Shown here piece by piece: positions 46,564-55,785 of a DNA stretch of 64,000 bases; positions within the stretch are counted from its first letter, which is position 1; each line of letters opens with the position of its first letter. The notes under the pieces are model-generated. The model was not told the DNA's origin and made no database searches. It was given only the letters and a program-made list of their open reading frames with translations. The position numbers were made by a program, and so were the translations under genes. Source of the DNA: Erwinia sp. 198 (GTDB taxonomy: Bacteria > Pseudomonadota > Gammaproteobacteria > Enterobacterales > Enterobacteriaceae); the NCBI RefSeq assembly GCF_003937915.1, contig NZ_RHUM01000007.1, forward strand, positions 62,001 through 126,000, written 5' to 3'.

Positions 46564-47212
46564 CGGAAGTAACTCCTGTAATAGAAATGCTACAAGCAAA
46601 AGGCGACCTGTGTCGCCTCTGAAGAATAGTTCAACTCGACTGGCGAGGATACGGAAATTGGTTGCTTATACGTGAAGAAAATTTAATTTTCGGTTGGAAA
46701 GGACGCAGATTTCTGCCTGTCCGGCCGCTTTTCCACAGGTTATGTAGCCCTGGCGTTTACGCCTTCTTGCCTGAGGAAAGGCCCGCCTGATTTTGCCTGA
46801 CATCATAAAGAGGACGGACTGTCTTTTTCGCAGATTTTACAGGGGTTCGCGCCAGCAAGGCTGGACCAGGATTACGCCAGCCGGATAAATCCATAGCCTG
46901 TTTACTTCTTTTCTGCCTGAGCCGCCGGACGTTGCTGGTCCGCGAAAAAATCATCCTGAGCGGCATCCTGTACAGCCTCTCATATGCCAAATATAACGCT
47001 GCCAGGCAGCGTTATTCCTCCTGTACCGGTTTGTTGATCTTTACTGTAACCGCTAATTTGTAAACGGCATATGCACAGAAATCCCACCCGGCAGCGGGAA
47101 TACACCAGTTTTATGCAAAAGCAAATTTTCAGCTTCCGGATAAGCGCCGTAGCTTTATGCCTGGCATTACCGCTGTGGTATACATTTCTGGCATTGATAA
47201 CAAGGAATCGTT
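46564..47212. other. Non-coding interval with a palindrome
   Basis: About 650 bases without a convincing gene. A perfect inverted repeat ATAACGCTGCC / GGCAGCGTTAT around one A lies at 46993-47015. On the minus strand a 25-codon piece ending DDFFADQQRPAAQAEKK before a stop (about 46905-46979) has protein-like composition and could be the tail of a lost gene, but this cannot be shown. Confidence 0.45.
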
Positions 47213-47612
47213 ATGGATAACTATCTGGATAAGAATCGCTTTAAAAAAGTTTACCGCATACAGGCAATGGGTAAGGCGGATGCGCTCAGAAACATAGCCA
47301 GACAGGCTGGAATACGGCATATCAACAGCCTGATATTACGCGAGAATTTTAATCTTGAGAGCGGCAATTTTATAGAAGAACAGCTGAAATCGATTAACTG
47401 AACCAGAATGCAAGTTCTTCCTGGATAATCTACATCAGGAAAAAGCGTTTATTAGTGAACAGAGCCTTTCTCTTAATATTAAAAAGGCCAGGGTTGTGGT
47501 GTCAGCAGAGCCGACCAATAGTCTCGGGGTATGGGGATATTTTATTAATGGTGTTGGTGTGGTTATAGGAGGCGGACAGGTAATTGCCGGAGCGGGCGTA
47601 TATGCAACATAG
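47213..47612 (+). pseudogene. Frameshifted and truncated DUF4225-like gene
   Basis: An AAGGA ribosome-binding site precedes ATG 47213 and a 62-codon frame (MDNYLDKNRFKKVYRIQAMG...) that stops at TGA 47399. In another frame the coding pattern continues at once: ECKFFLDNLHQEKAFISEQ, then SLSLNIKKARVVVSA and the Gly-rich GVGVVIGGGQVIAGAGVYAT before a TAG at 47610. One extra base near 47399 joins the two. The arrangement and the NGVGVVIGGGQVIAGAG segment resemble the DUF4225 family of enterobacteria, whose members are longer, so both a frameshift and a 3' truncation are inferred. Function of the family is unknown. Confidence 0.5.
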
Positions 47613-47741
47613 TATTTTGTGGTCTGAAAAAGCTTCGGGAGGCATATTATAGCCGCCAGGAAGATTTTAAGTGAAAAGCGGGATCAGGAACGGGCCGCTT
47701 TCTGAAAAAGGTGATCTACATGACTTTTTGCTGTTCCGCAT

Positions 47742-47897
47742 TTAGCTACCAGCCTTTCGAAAAAGGGCGGCCAGTTCCGTCACCAGGATGGCCGGATCAT
47801 TTCTGGCACTGATATAGCCCGAATATAAGCCGATCTGGCGCTTGCCAACCTGATAGTCATGCCCGTTACAGTACGGGCAATCCGAAACTGTGGCTGC
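47742..47897 (-). pseudogene. Fragment of a thioredoxin-reductase-like flavoprotein
   Basis: A 52-codon minus-strand frame reads VSDCPYCNGHDYQVGKRQIG, then LYSGYISARNDPAILVTELA. The CPYCxGH motif followed by a short link and a GLYSGY-type glycine segment is characteristic of NAD(P)/FAD-dependent oxidoreductases related to TrxB. There is no start, the frame begins after a stop, and most of the protein is missing, so this is a relic. It lies just downstream of the gamma-glutamyltransferase gene. Confidence 0.4.
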
Positions 47898-47917
47898 TTA
47901 AAGGCAGAATATAAGCC

Positions 47918-49519
47918 TTAAAATACCAGCGCCTGGCCGTCCTTGCGGCTTTCGGTGGCGGCTATCCAGAATCCCTGCGGATCGCGAACTATCGCCTGTG
48001 CGCCGCCGAAGCTGTAGGTCTGTAACGGATCTTCCACCACGATGTGATGGCCCATCGCTCGTAGGGCGGCAATAATGTTGCGATCTAACGCCGGTTCGAC
48101 AATCACTTCCCGGCCCGCCACCACGCGCCAGCGCGGCGCGTCAATGGCCGCCTGAGGATTCTGCTTATGCAGCATAATGCGCAGCGCCATTTGCAAATGC
48201 CCCTGCGCCTGCATCGGGCCGCCCATCACGCCGAACGACATCAGCGGCTGGCCGTCGCCGTCAAGCGCGAAAGCGGGGATAATGGTATGGAAGGCGCGCT
48301 TGCCGGCCGCCACCACGTTGGGATGCGTTTCCTCCAGCACAAAGCCTGCGCCGCGATTTTGCAGGCTGATGCCGGTATCGGGCACCACGACGCCTGAGCC
48401 GAAGCCCATATAATTTGACTGAATAAACGACACCATCATGCCGCTGGCGTCGGCGGTAGAAAGGTAAACCGTTCCGCTCTGCTTCGGCGCGCCAAAGGTA
48501 AAATCGCCAGCCTGATGGGGATCGATCAGTGCGGCGCGTTCGCGCAGATAGTCGTCGCTCAGCAACAGTTCAGCAGGAAACTCCATATGCTCTTCGTCGG
48601 CGATATAACGTTCTAAATCGACCAGTGCCAGCTTCATCGCTTCAATAGAGAGATGCAGCCACTGCGCGGAGTCCGGCTCGTAACGGCCGATATCCCACTG
48701 TTCCAGGATGCCCAACGCCATCAGCGTGGCGATACCCTGACCGTTTGGCGGCAGCTCCTGCACCGAACCGCCGGCAAAAGGGCGGGAAAGCATCGTCACC
48801 CAGTCGGCGCGATGGTTTCTCAAATCGTCCAGCGTCAGCGCCGCGCCGTGCTCTTTGGCAAAAGCGGCTATTTTTTCCGCCAGCTCGCCACGATAAAAAG
48901 CTTCGCCGTTGGTGGCGGCGATTTTTTCCAGGGTTTCCGCCTGGCGAGGATTGCGAAACAGCTCGCCGACGCGCGGCGGACGGCCTTCGGGCGCAAAGCA
49001 GGCGCTAAAGCCTGGCTGATCGCGCAGCTTCTGGTAGCCGCGTTCCCACAGGTGCCCTATCAGCGGCGACACCGGAAAGCCGTTACGCGCATAGTCGATG
49101 GCCGGCTGGGCCAGCGTGGTTAACGGCAGCGTACCAAAGCGCGCCGCCAGTTCAACCCAGGCGGACACCGCGCCCGGCACGGTTACCGAATCCCAGCCAA
49201 TCTCAGGCATCGCCTGCAAGTGCGCGAAGGTTTCGCGCGACCAGGCGGCGGGCGCACGGCCTGAAGCATTCAGCGCATGAAGTGCGTTGCCGTCCCAAAT
49301 GATGGCGAAGGCATCGCTGCCAATGCCGTTGCCGGTCGGCTCTACCACGGTCAGGGCGATAGCCGTTGCAATCGCGGCGTCCACCGCATTGCCGCCCAGC
49401 TGGAGCATTTTGATCCCGGCCTGCGCCGCCAGCGGCTGCGAGGCGGCGACGGCGTTGCGGCCCATCATCGGCACGCGATAAGACGGATAGCCCACGTTAA
49501 AATCACTCATCCCACTCAT
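47918..49519 (-). CDS. Gamma-glutamyltransferase-family protein without signal peptide
   Basis: This 533-residue Ntn-hydrolase resembles the YwrD-type gamma-glutamyltransferases. It contains GGNAVDAAIATAIALTVVEPTGNGIGSDAF near the N-terminus and the predicted autoprocessing nucleophile Thr350 in QSGTVYLSTADASG, giving chains of about 349 and 184 residues. Downstream MGFGSGVVVPDTGISLQNRG and the GVMGGPMQAQGHLQ block are typical. Unlike periplasmic E. coli Ggt, no signal peptide is present, so it should act in the cytoplasm. It is the last gene of an oligopeptide-type ABC operon, implying that an imported gamma-glutamyl compound or similar amide is split inside the cell. Confidence 0.85.
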   Translation of the reverse strand: MSGMSDFNVGYPSYRVPMMGRNAVAASQPLAAQAGIKMLQLGGNAVDAAIATAIALTVVEPTGNGIGSDAFAIIWDGNALHALNASGRAPAAWSRETFAHLQAMPEIGWDSVTVPGAVSAWVELAARFGTLPLTTLAQPAIDYARNGFPVSPLIGHLWERGYQKLRDQPGFSACFAPEGRPPRVGELFRNPRQAETLEKIAATNGEAFYRGELAEKIAAFAKEHGAALTLDDLRNHRADWVTMLSRPFAGGSVQELPPNGQGIATLMALGILEQWDIGRYEPDSAQWLHLSIEAMKLALVDLERYIADEEHMEFPAELLLSDDYLRERAALIDPHQAGDFTFGAPKQSGTVYLSTADASGMMVSFIQSNYMGFGSGVVVPDTGISLQNRGAGFVLEETHPNVVAAGKRAFHTIIPAFALDGDGQPLMSFGVMGGPMQAQGHLQMALRIMLHKQNPQAAIDAPRWRVVAGREVIVEPALDRNIIAALRAMGHHIVVEDPLQTYSFGGAQAIVRDPQGFWIAATESRKDGQALVF

Positions 49520-49534
49520 AGCGGTTCCTTAAAG

Positions 49535-50410
49535 TTAATCGTTGCGCGGATCGAGCGCGTCGCGCAGTCCGTCGCCCAGTAGATTAAAGCCCTGCACAAT
49601 CAGGAAAATGGCAAGGCCGGGAAAAATCGACATCCACGGCGCCTGTTCAAGAAAGCCTTTGGCAGTGTTGAGCATCGCGCCCCAGGAAGGATTAGGCGGC
49701 TGCTGTCCCAGACCCAGAAACGACAGGCTTGCCTCGGTAATAATGGCGGAAGCGACGGCCAGCGTGGCCTGCACCAGGATCGGCGACAGCACGTTGGGCA
49801 GCACATAGCGCAGCACGATCCAGCGATCGGGCAGGCCGATAGCGCGCGCGCCGTCGATATACTCTTCGTTACGGATAGCAATCACCTGGCCGCGCGTCAG
49901 GCGGGCGAAGATGGGCATGGCCGACAGGCCGATAGCAATCATCGCATTTCCCAGGCTGGGGCCGAGGAAAGCGCCCAGTGCAATTGCCAGGATCAAAAAA
50001 GGACAGGCCAGCAGCGCTTCGATAAAGCGTGAAATAACGCCGTCCCAGATGCCCTGCCGATAACCGGCAATCAGCCCCAGCGGGGCGCCGATCAGAATGG
50101 CAATCGCCACTGAAATGCAGCCTGCCAGCAGCGAAGTGCGCGCTCCCCAAATCATCCGCGACAGAATATCGCGCCCCAGTTCATCGGTGCCGAGCCAGTG
50201 CATAGCGGAAGGTGCTTTGCGCACGGCCAAAAAATCGGCTTTGATCGGATCGAAAGGAGCCAGCCAGGGCGCGAGAAGCGCCATGGCCACAAACAGCGTC
50301 ACAATCACCGCGCCAGTCATCGCGCTTTTATTGCCGAGAAATTTTTTCAGCACCCGGTTAGTGGGCCTGCGCAGGGCCGCCGCGCCGCCAGCCGTCAGAA
50401 CTTCACTCAT
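49535..50410 (-). CDS. Oligopeptide-type ABC transporter permease (DppC/GsiD family)
   Basis: This 291-residue inner-membrane permease has about six helices. Signatures are FLGNKSAMTGAVIVTLF at the start, HWLGTDELGRDILSRMIWGARTSL and the EAA-type loop around EYIDGARAIGLPDRWIVLRYVLPN (about 190-215). The DGLRDALDPR tail is typical of DppC/GsiD. It pairs with the DppB-type permease directly upstream (2-bp gap). Confidence 0.9.
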   Translation of the reverse strand: MSEVLTAGGAAALRRPTNRVLKKFLGNKSAMTGAVIVTLFVAMALLAPWLAPFDPIKADFLAVRKAPSAMHWLGTDELGRDILSRMIWGARTSLLAGCISVAIAILIGAPLGLIAGYRQGIWDGVISRFIEALLACPFLILAIALGAFLGPSLGNAMIAIGLSAMPIFARLTRGQVIAIRNEEYIDGARAIGLPDRWIVLRYVLPNVLSPILVQATLAVASAIITEASLSFLGLGQQPPNPSWGAMLNTAKGFLEQAPWMSIFPGLAIFLIVQGFNLLGDGLRDALDPRND

Positions 50411-50412
50411 GG

Positions 50413-51354
50413 TCAGCCTCGCATTTTCGGGTTAATCAGCACGTAAAGCACATCGGCCAGCAGATTGAGCAGCAGAAAGCCGATAGCCACGACCAGCACC
50501 ACGCCCTGCACTACGGCGTAGTCGCGGTTAAACACCGCATCGACGATCATCTTGCCGAAGCCGGGCAGGGTAAAAACCTGTTCGGTCAGCACCGCGCCGC
50601 CCAGCAGTTCGCCAAACAACAGGGTGGTCAGCGTGATCACCGGTACCAGCGCATTGCGGAAAGCGTGTTTCAGGATCACCTTTCCCGGCAGTAGCCCTTT
50701 GGCTCTGGCGGTGCGGATATAATCCGCCTTCAGCACGGCAATCATCGAGGCGCGCGTGTGGCGCATCAGCGTCGCGGCCAGGCCCGTTCCCAATACCAGC
50801 GCGGGCAGCAGCAGCGTTTTCACATTTTGCGATACGCTCTCGCTCAGGCTGACGTAGCCGGAAGCGGGCAGCCACTGAAGATGCACGGAAAAGAGCAGGA
50901 TCAGCAGAATGCCCAGCCAGAAATGTGGCACGGAGATACCGGAAAGCGCCACGAAATTGGTAGTGTGATCGACCCAGCTGTTTTTTCGCACCGCCGCAAC
51001 TATCCCCATGCTGATGCCGACCAGCAGCGCCACCATCATCGCCAGCAGCGACAGTTCCAGCGTCACCGGCAGCTTGCTGCTAATCAATGCGATAACCGGT
51101 TCCTGAGTACGAATAGACGTGCCGAGATCGCCCTTCAGCGCGTTACCCAGCCAGTAAAAGTACTGCGAAGGCAGCGGATCGTTCAGGTGATAATGCTCTC
51201 TTAGCTGCGCAATCACCGCCGGATCGCGCTCTTCGCCCGCCATTGCGAGGATCGGATCGCCCGGCAGCAGCTTTTGCAGCGAGAAGACCATTATGCTCAC
51301 CAGAAACAGCGTCGGGATAGCCAGCAGCACGCGTTTGCAAATCAGTTCCAGCAT
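50413..51354 (-). CDS. Oligopeptide-type ABC transporter permease (DppB/GsiC family)
   Basis: This 313-residue permease begins MLELICKRVLLAIPTLFLVS and has the DppB landmarks LPGDPILAMAGEE, RAKGLLPGKVILKHAFRNALVPVI (EAA loop, about 205-228) and the C-terminal end LADVLYVLINPKMR. Six helices are expected. It forms the membrane channel with the following DppC-type subunit. It follows the binding-protein gene by 15 bp. Confidence 0.9.
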   Translation of the reverse strand: MLELICKRVLLAIPTLFLVSIMVFSLQKLLPGDPILAMAGEERDPAVIAQLREHYHLNDPLPSQYFYWLGNALKGDLGTSIRTQEPVIALISSKLPVTLELSLLAMMVALLVGISMGIVAAVRKNSWVDHTTNFVALSGISVPHFWLGILLILLFSVHLQWLPASGYVSLSESVSQNVKTLLLPALVLGTGLAATLMRHTRASMIAVLKADYIRTARAKGLLPGKVILKHAFRNALVPVITLTTLLFGELLGGAVLTEQVFTLPGFGKMIVDAVFNRDYAVVQGVVLVVAIGFLLLNLLADVLYVLINPKMRG

Positions 51355-51369
51355 GGTCGCTCCTGCGCC

Positions 51370-52884
51370 TTACGGCGTCATCGTTACGCCAGCCAGGCGC
51401 ACCAGCCCATCCGGCCAGGCTTTAAAGCCCTGCAGTTTTTTCGTCATGCCAAAAATACGCGGCTCAAAATAGAGGTAGGCAATCGGCATATCGCTTTGCA
51501 ACTGCTGCACCACTTTGTCATACAGCGCCTGTCGTGCGGCCGTATCGTTGGTCTGGCGGGCTTGGGTCAGCCACTCATCCACCTGCGGATTGCCGTAGCG
51601 ACCATCGTTCAGCGTGCCTTTACTGCTGATAAACGAAAAGATACTGCCGTCGGGATCGGGACGGCCTGACCAGCCGGAAAGGCTGAGCTGAAAGTCGCCG
51701 CGCTGCTGGCGATCCAGCAAGGTAGCAAACTCGCTCATTTGCAGATGCACGTTAAAGCCCGCCTCGCTGACCATTGCCTGGATCACCTGGCCTACCTGCT
51801 GCGAAGTGGGATTGTTCGTTACCAGCAGCGTCACGTCGATCGGCGTTTTTACGCCGGCGGCGGCAAGCAGCGCTTTGGCTTTTTCCACGTCGCGCGCGGG
51901 AACGGGCAGCTTGACGTGGTAGGGGCTGACGGTGGAGAAAGCCTGATTAGCCAGCGTGTACTGGCCTTCAAACGCCACCTGATTCAGCGCGTCGCGATCG
52001 ATAGCCAGTGAAAAAGCCTCGCGCACGCGGGCATCTTTTGCAAACGGGCTATCCGGCGCGGTTTTGCCATTAGCGATATTAAACGTGATGCCCTGATAGC
52101 CCAGTCCGGTGACTTTGACCAGGCTCAGGCGGCTGTCGGCGGTGACGGTTTTGACATCGCTGGCGGCAATGCCTTCAGTCAGATCGAGATCGCCGGAACG
52201 CAGATTAGCCAGGCGTACCGAGGCATCGGGAATGGGCAAAAAAACCACTTTATCAAAATGATAGGCTGACTTATTCCAGTAGTGGTCAAAGCGTTTCAGG
52301 ACGATGCGATCCTGCTGCACCCGGCTGGCAAACTGATAAGGGCCGGAACAGACCGGATGCATGGCAAAATCGGGCTTTACGGCGGCTTTCGGCGCCAGCA
52401 TTGCGCCAGCGCGATCGGTTAGCTGGCTGAGCAGCGCCGCATCGGCATTTTTCAGATGCAGGATAACCTGAGAAGGCGAAGCCACCTCCACCGACTCAAC
52501 GGAAGAAAGCTCGCTTTTGCGCAGCGAGCCGGGCAGCGTCATGGCACGATCGAGATTAAATTTCACCGCAGCCGCATCAAACTTTTCGCCGTCCTGAAAA
52601 GTTACGCCCTGGCGCAGATTCATGGTTAATGTTTTGCCGTCCTCGCTCCATTTCCAGTCGGTCGCGAGGCCCGGTACCACCCGTAGCTTTTCATCAATAT
52701 CTACCAGACGATCGCAGAGCGCGGCAAAGACAAAGCGGCCATAGTAGGTGCGGGCAAGGTGCGGGTCGAGCATATCCGGATCGGCACCCAGACCGATACG
52801 CAGCGTGCTTTCCGCCTGCGCCGGTAAACTGCCCAGCAGCAGCAGGCTACTAAGGGCGGCGAGTGAAGTATGGCGTAGATTCAT
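51370..52884 (-). CDS. Oligopeptide-type ABC transporter binding protein
   Basis: This 504-residue periplasmic solute-binding protein of family 5 (SBP_bac_5) has a Sec signal MNLRHTSLAALSSLLLLGSLPAQA/ES. ADPDMLDPHLARTYYGRFVF and WKWSEDGKTLTMNLRQGVTFQDG are the family entry motifs, and GITFNIANGKTAPDSPF and VREAFSLAIDRDALNQVAF lie in the second lobe. Such proteins bind di- and oligopeptides, glutathione or opines. The C-terminal gene of the operon (a gamma-glutamyltransferase) suggests a gamma-glutamyl ligand. The stop overlaps the preceding ATPase gene by four bases (ATGA). Confidence 0.88.
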   Translation of the reverse strand: MNLRHTSLAALSSLLLLGSLPAQAESTLRIGLGADPDMLDPHLARTYYGRFVFAALCDRLVDIDEKLRVVPGLATDWKWSEDGKTLTMNLRQGVTFQDGEKFDAAAVKFNLDRAMTLPGSLRKSELSSVESVEVASPSQVILHLKNADAALLSQLTDRAGAMLAPKAAVKPDFAMHPVCSGPYQFASRVQQDRIVLKRFDHYWNKSAYHFDKVVFLPIPDASVRLANLRSGDLDLTEGIAASDVKTVTADSRLSLVKVTGLGYQGITFNIANGKTAPDSPFAKDARVREAFSLAIDRDALNQVAFEGQYTLANQAFSTVSPYHVKLPVPARDVEKAKALLAAAGVKTPIDVTLLVTNNPTSQQVGQVIQAMVSEAGFNVHLQMSEFATLLDRQQRGDFQLSLSGWSGRPDPDGSIFSFISSKGTLNDGRYGNPQVDEWLTQARQTNDTAARQALYDKVVQQLQSDMPIAYLYFEPRIFGMTKKLQGFKAWPDGLVRLAGVTMTP

Positions 52885-53972
52885 GGCGTTATCTCTCCCA
52901 AAGAGGTTAAAGCGCGGTTTTTAACCGCCCGATCGAATAGCGCGCGGCGGCGCAGAAAAGCGTCTGAGGGCGGCGTAACCATAATTACGCTGCGGTCACG
53001 GTTGATCTCCTGCCAGCGGTGGCAGGCTACCTGGCGGCCACCGGCAATCACCTGTTGAATCGGTTCCAGCACGCGGCATTCGTCGCTGACGTAAGGACAG
53101 CGGGTATGAAAACGACAGCCCTTTGGCGGCGCGGCGGGATTGGGCAAGTCGCCCTGCAGGACGGGAATTTGGCGAGCGGGGCCCGGCTGCAGCCGGGGAG
53201 CCGAAGCGATCAGCGCCTGGGTATAGGGATGCAGCGGCGCATCGAAAATTTCCTCTACCGTCGCCAGCTCGACAATCTGCCCCAGATACATCACCGCGAC
53301 GCGATCGCTCATATGGCGGATCACGCCCAGACCGTGCGCCACCACGATCATGGTCAGGCCAAACTGCTGCTTCAGGCTTTCCAGCAGGTTGACCACCTGC
53401 GCCTGTACCGACACATCCAGCGCCGAAACCGGCTCATCACCCAGCAGCAGCTTCGGGCCGGAAGCCAGCGCGCGGGCAATACCGATACGCTGGCGCTGAC
53501 CGCCGGAAAACTCATGTGGATAGCGCCGGGCCCAGACGGCGGGAAGGCCAACCGTTTGCAGCAGTTCGGCGACTTTTTCCTGCCGTTGGCTGCCAGATAG
53601 CGACTCATGTAGCCATAAGGGTTCGCCGACGATACGCTCCACGGTCATGCGGGGGTTAAGCGAGGCGAAGGGATCCTGAAAAATAATCTGTAGTTCACGA
53701 CGCAGCTGATTCAGACGTGCGCCGCTGGCTTTGGTGATCTCTTCGCCCTGATAAAAAACCTGCCCCTGAGAAGGCGCCAGCAGCCGCAGCAGCAGCCGAC
53801 CCAGCGTTGATTTGCCACTGCCGGATTCCCCGACAATGGCCAGCGTTTCGCCCGGCGTCACCTGCAACGAAATGCGATCGACCGCCGTGACGTGGGGATT
53901 GCGCTTAAACAGCCGCGTCGGGCCAGGAAAGGTTTTTGTCAAATCTCTACATTCAAGGATGGGTAAGGTCAT
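52881..53972 (-). CDS. Oligopeptide-type ABC transporter ATPase (DppF family)
   Basis: This 363-residue ATPase begins [15 protein letters not shown]. It has Walker A GESGSGKST (about 50-58), signature FSGGQRQRIGIARAL, Walker B KLLLGDEPVSALD, and the C-terminal cysteine motif CRFHTRCPYVSDEC typical of oligopeptide ATPases with an iron-sulfur-type extension. Start 53972 is in ATGA overlap with the stop of the upstream ATPase; an in-frame ATG two codons earlier is possible. The C-terminal 40 residues after the Cys motif are longer than in DppF. Confidence 0.88.
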   Translation of the reverse strand: MTLPILECRDLTKTFPGPTRLFKRNPHVTAVDRISLQVTPGETLAIVGESGSGKSTLGRLLLRLLAPSQGQVFYQGEEITKASGARLNQLRRELQIIFQDPFASLNPRMTVERIVGEPLWLHESLSGSQRQEKVAELLQTVGLPAVWARRYPHEFSGGQRQRIGIARALASGPKLLLGDEPVSALDVSVQAQVVNLLESLKQQFGLTMIVVAHGLGVIRHMSDRVAVMYLGQIVELATVEEIFDAPLHPYTQALIASAPRLQPGPARQIPVLQGDLPNPAAPPKGCRFHTRCPYVSDECRVLEPIQQVIAGGRQVACHRWQEINRDRSVIMVTPPSDAFLRRRALFDRAVKNRALTSLGEITP

Positions 53973-54967
53973 GCGCATTCTCCAGACGTTACGTGCTCTT
54001 CCAGCGGGGCGCGAAAACAGGCGACCTGATGGCGAACGCCGATAGCTTGCAGGGCAGGTTTATGCTGGTGGCAGCGTGTTTCGGCAAACGGACAGCGAGT
54101 GGCGAAGCGGCAGCCCTGGGGCATCTGTTCCGGCAGCGGCACGGTGCCAGGAATGGTGGCCAGCGTGGTGGTACGGGTAGCGGCACCGGGAATGGAACCC
54201 ATCAGACCAATCGTGTAGGGATGCTGCGGATCGCGGAAAATTTCCGCCACGTCGCCGGTTTCGACCACCTGTCCGGCATACATCACCGCCACGCGCTGCG
54301 CCACTTCCGCCACCACGGCCAGGTCGTGCGTGATCATCAGCACCGCCGTGCCGGTTTCCTTCTGCAAGCTGTTAAGCAGCGCCAGGATCTGCGCCTGAAT
54401 GGTGACGTCCAGCGCGGTGGTCGGCTCGTCGGCAATCAGCAGTTTTGGCCGGTTGATTAGCGCCATCGCGATCATCACGCGCTGGCGCATCCCGCCGGAA
54501 AGCTGGTGTGGATAGGCTTTCAGCCGCATTTGCGCCGCCGGGATCTGCACCTTTTCTAATATTGCCAGCGCCACGGCCATCGCTTCGCGGCGGCTTACCG
54601 CATGATGACGCAGCACGGCTTCGCTCAGCTGATCGCCCAGCGTGAAAGCGGGATTTAGCGAGGTCATCGGCTCCTGAAAAATCATCGCCAGCTCGTTGCC
54701 GCGTATATTGGCATAGTCGCGTGCGTTCAGGGTCTGTAGCGGCCGATTGAGAAAAGCGATTTCGCCCCGAACGATCTCTGCGCTGTCAGGCAGCAGGCCC
54801 ATCAGCGCCAGCGAGGTGATGCTTTTACCACAGCCGGACTCGCCGACCAGCGCCAGCGTTTCACCAGCTTCGACCTGAAGCGAGATATCGTCCAGTACGC
54901 TGACGGGACTGCCTTTAAAACGAACGTTGAGCTGACGCAGAGCCAGCACTGGCGTTGTGGCCTTCAT
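53969..54967 (-). CDS. Oligopeptide-type ABC transporter ATPase (DppD family)
   Basis: This 332-residue ATPase has Walker [13 protein letters not shown] (about 40-48), Q-loop [12 protein letters not shown], signature [15 protein letters not shown], Walker [14 protein letters not shown], and the C-terminal [14 protein letters not shown]. It is the partner of the DppF-type ATPase, with which it overlaps by four bases at 53969-53972. Its own start overlaps the regulator stop by four bases, so the whole operon is translationally linked. Confidence 0.88.
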   Translation of the reverse strand: MKATTPVLALRQLNVRFKGSPVSVLDDISLQVEAGETLALVGESGCGKSITSLALMGLLPDSAEIVRGEIAFLNRPLQTLNARDYANIRGNELAMIFQEPMTSLNPAFTLGDQLSEAVLRHHAVSRREAMAVALAILEKVQIPAAQMRLKAYPHQLSGGMRQRVMIAMALINRPKLLIADEPTTALDVTIQAQILALLNSLQKETGTAVLMITHDLAVVAEVAQRVAVMYAGQVVETGDVAEIFRDPQHPYTIGLMGSIPGAATRTTTLATIPGTVPLPEQMPQGCRFATRCPFAETRCHQHKPALQAIGVRHQVACFRAPLEEHVTSGECA

Positions 54968-55680
54968 GACAGCTCCTCTTTATCGCCGCTGAGCGCTTCA
55001 ATTAGCGCCTGTTGCAGCGCCAGTAAATGTTCACGCATGGCCGTGGCGGCCTCCTGCGGCTGCCGCTTTGCAATATGTTGCACCAGCCGCTGATGATGGT
55101 CGTCGTAGCTGTGCAGCCGCTCCGTCGTTCGTGCCAGCACGCGCAGATGTTGCCAGCCCGGATCCCGGCGAACCGCGTCGACCGCGTCGAACAGCCCCAG
55201 CATCAGCCGATTGCCTGCGGCTTCGGCGATAGCCCGGTGAAACGCGCTGTCCCACAGCTCGTGCCGATCGCTGTCGTTCGGGGCGATGCTCTGCATTCTC
55301 TCCATCAGCCGCTGCATCAGCGCAACCTGCTCGCCGCTGGCCCGAAGGGCCGCCAGACGTGCCAGCCCCGGCTCCAGCTGAATACGGGCCTCCATTACTT
55401 CCAACAGATTTGAGCGCTGCGGTAAATCGTGCAGCGCCAGCGGCTGAACCGGCGCCGCCGGGCCGACAAACGTGCCTTTGCCCTGCTTGCGCCAGATGCG
55501 GCCTTCTTCTTCCAGCACGTCCAGCGCCCGGCGGATCTCACGGCGACCCACGCAAAACCGTTCAGCCAGCTCCCGTTCAGTTGGTAGCGGGCTGGCGGGC
55601 TGGGCTTCCTGCTGCTGGATCAGCTGGCGCAGCTTTTCCAGCGCAGAATGGGAACTGGCGGAATTTGTTGTATCAGTCAT
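54964..55680 (-). CDS. FadR-subfamily GntR regulator of the peptide operon
   Basis: This 238-residue GntR-family protein has an N-terminal winged helix (LPTERELAERFCVGRREIRRALDVLEEEGRIWRKQGKGTFV, about 34-76) and an FCD effector domain with conserved ARIQLEPGLARLAAL and metal/ligand residues such as ELWDSAFHRAIAEAAGN (about 140-160) and DDHHQRLVQHI. It heads the operon, and its stop codon overlaps the next gene. Palindromes upstream of its start fit autoregulation. The ligand is unknown but should be linked to the imported peptide or its products. Confidence 0.87.
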   Translation of the reverse strand: MTDTTNSASSHSALEKLRQLIQQQEAQPASPLPTERELAERFCVGRREIRRALDVLEEEGRIWRKQGKGTFVGPAAPVQPLALHDLPQRSNLLEVMEARIQLEPGLARLAALRASGEQVALMQRLMERMQSIAPNDSDRHELWDSAFHRAIAEAAGNRLMLGLFDAVDAVRRDPGWQHLRVLARTTERLHSYDDHHQRLVQHIAKRQPQEAATAMREHLLALQQALIEALSGDKEELS

Positions 55681-55681
55681 G

Positions 55682-55693
55682 ATTGGTTCGCTT
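55682..55693 (-). promoter_or_regulatory. Half of a spaced inverted repeat near the gntR start
   Basis: ATTGGTTCGCTT here is the exact reverse complement of the 12-mer at 55763-55774. It lies immediately upstream of the gntR start codon. Confidence 0.6.
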
Positions 55694-55762
55694 CTTCAGC
55701 CCCTGAAATAGTGCGACGGCAGCGGTAATCGAACGGCCAGCCCCGGAGATCACAGAGGCAAA

Positions 55763-55785
55763 AAGCGAACCAATATTGAATTGGT
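55763..55785. promoter_or_regulatory. Probable GntR-type operator upstream of the peptide operon
   Basis: ACCAAT-ATTGA-ATTGGT (55769-55785) is a palindrome with a 5-bp centre; its left arm is part of the 12-mer AAGCGAACCAAT (55763-55774) that recurs inverted at 55682-55693. FadR-type GntR regulators often use such TTGGT/ACCAA half-sites. Confidence 0.6.

Noticed and set aside
46757-46990. Minus-strand 77-codon frame between yiaF and the DUF4225-like relic
   Set aside because: Strongly basic, no homology, no ribosome-binding site.
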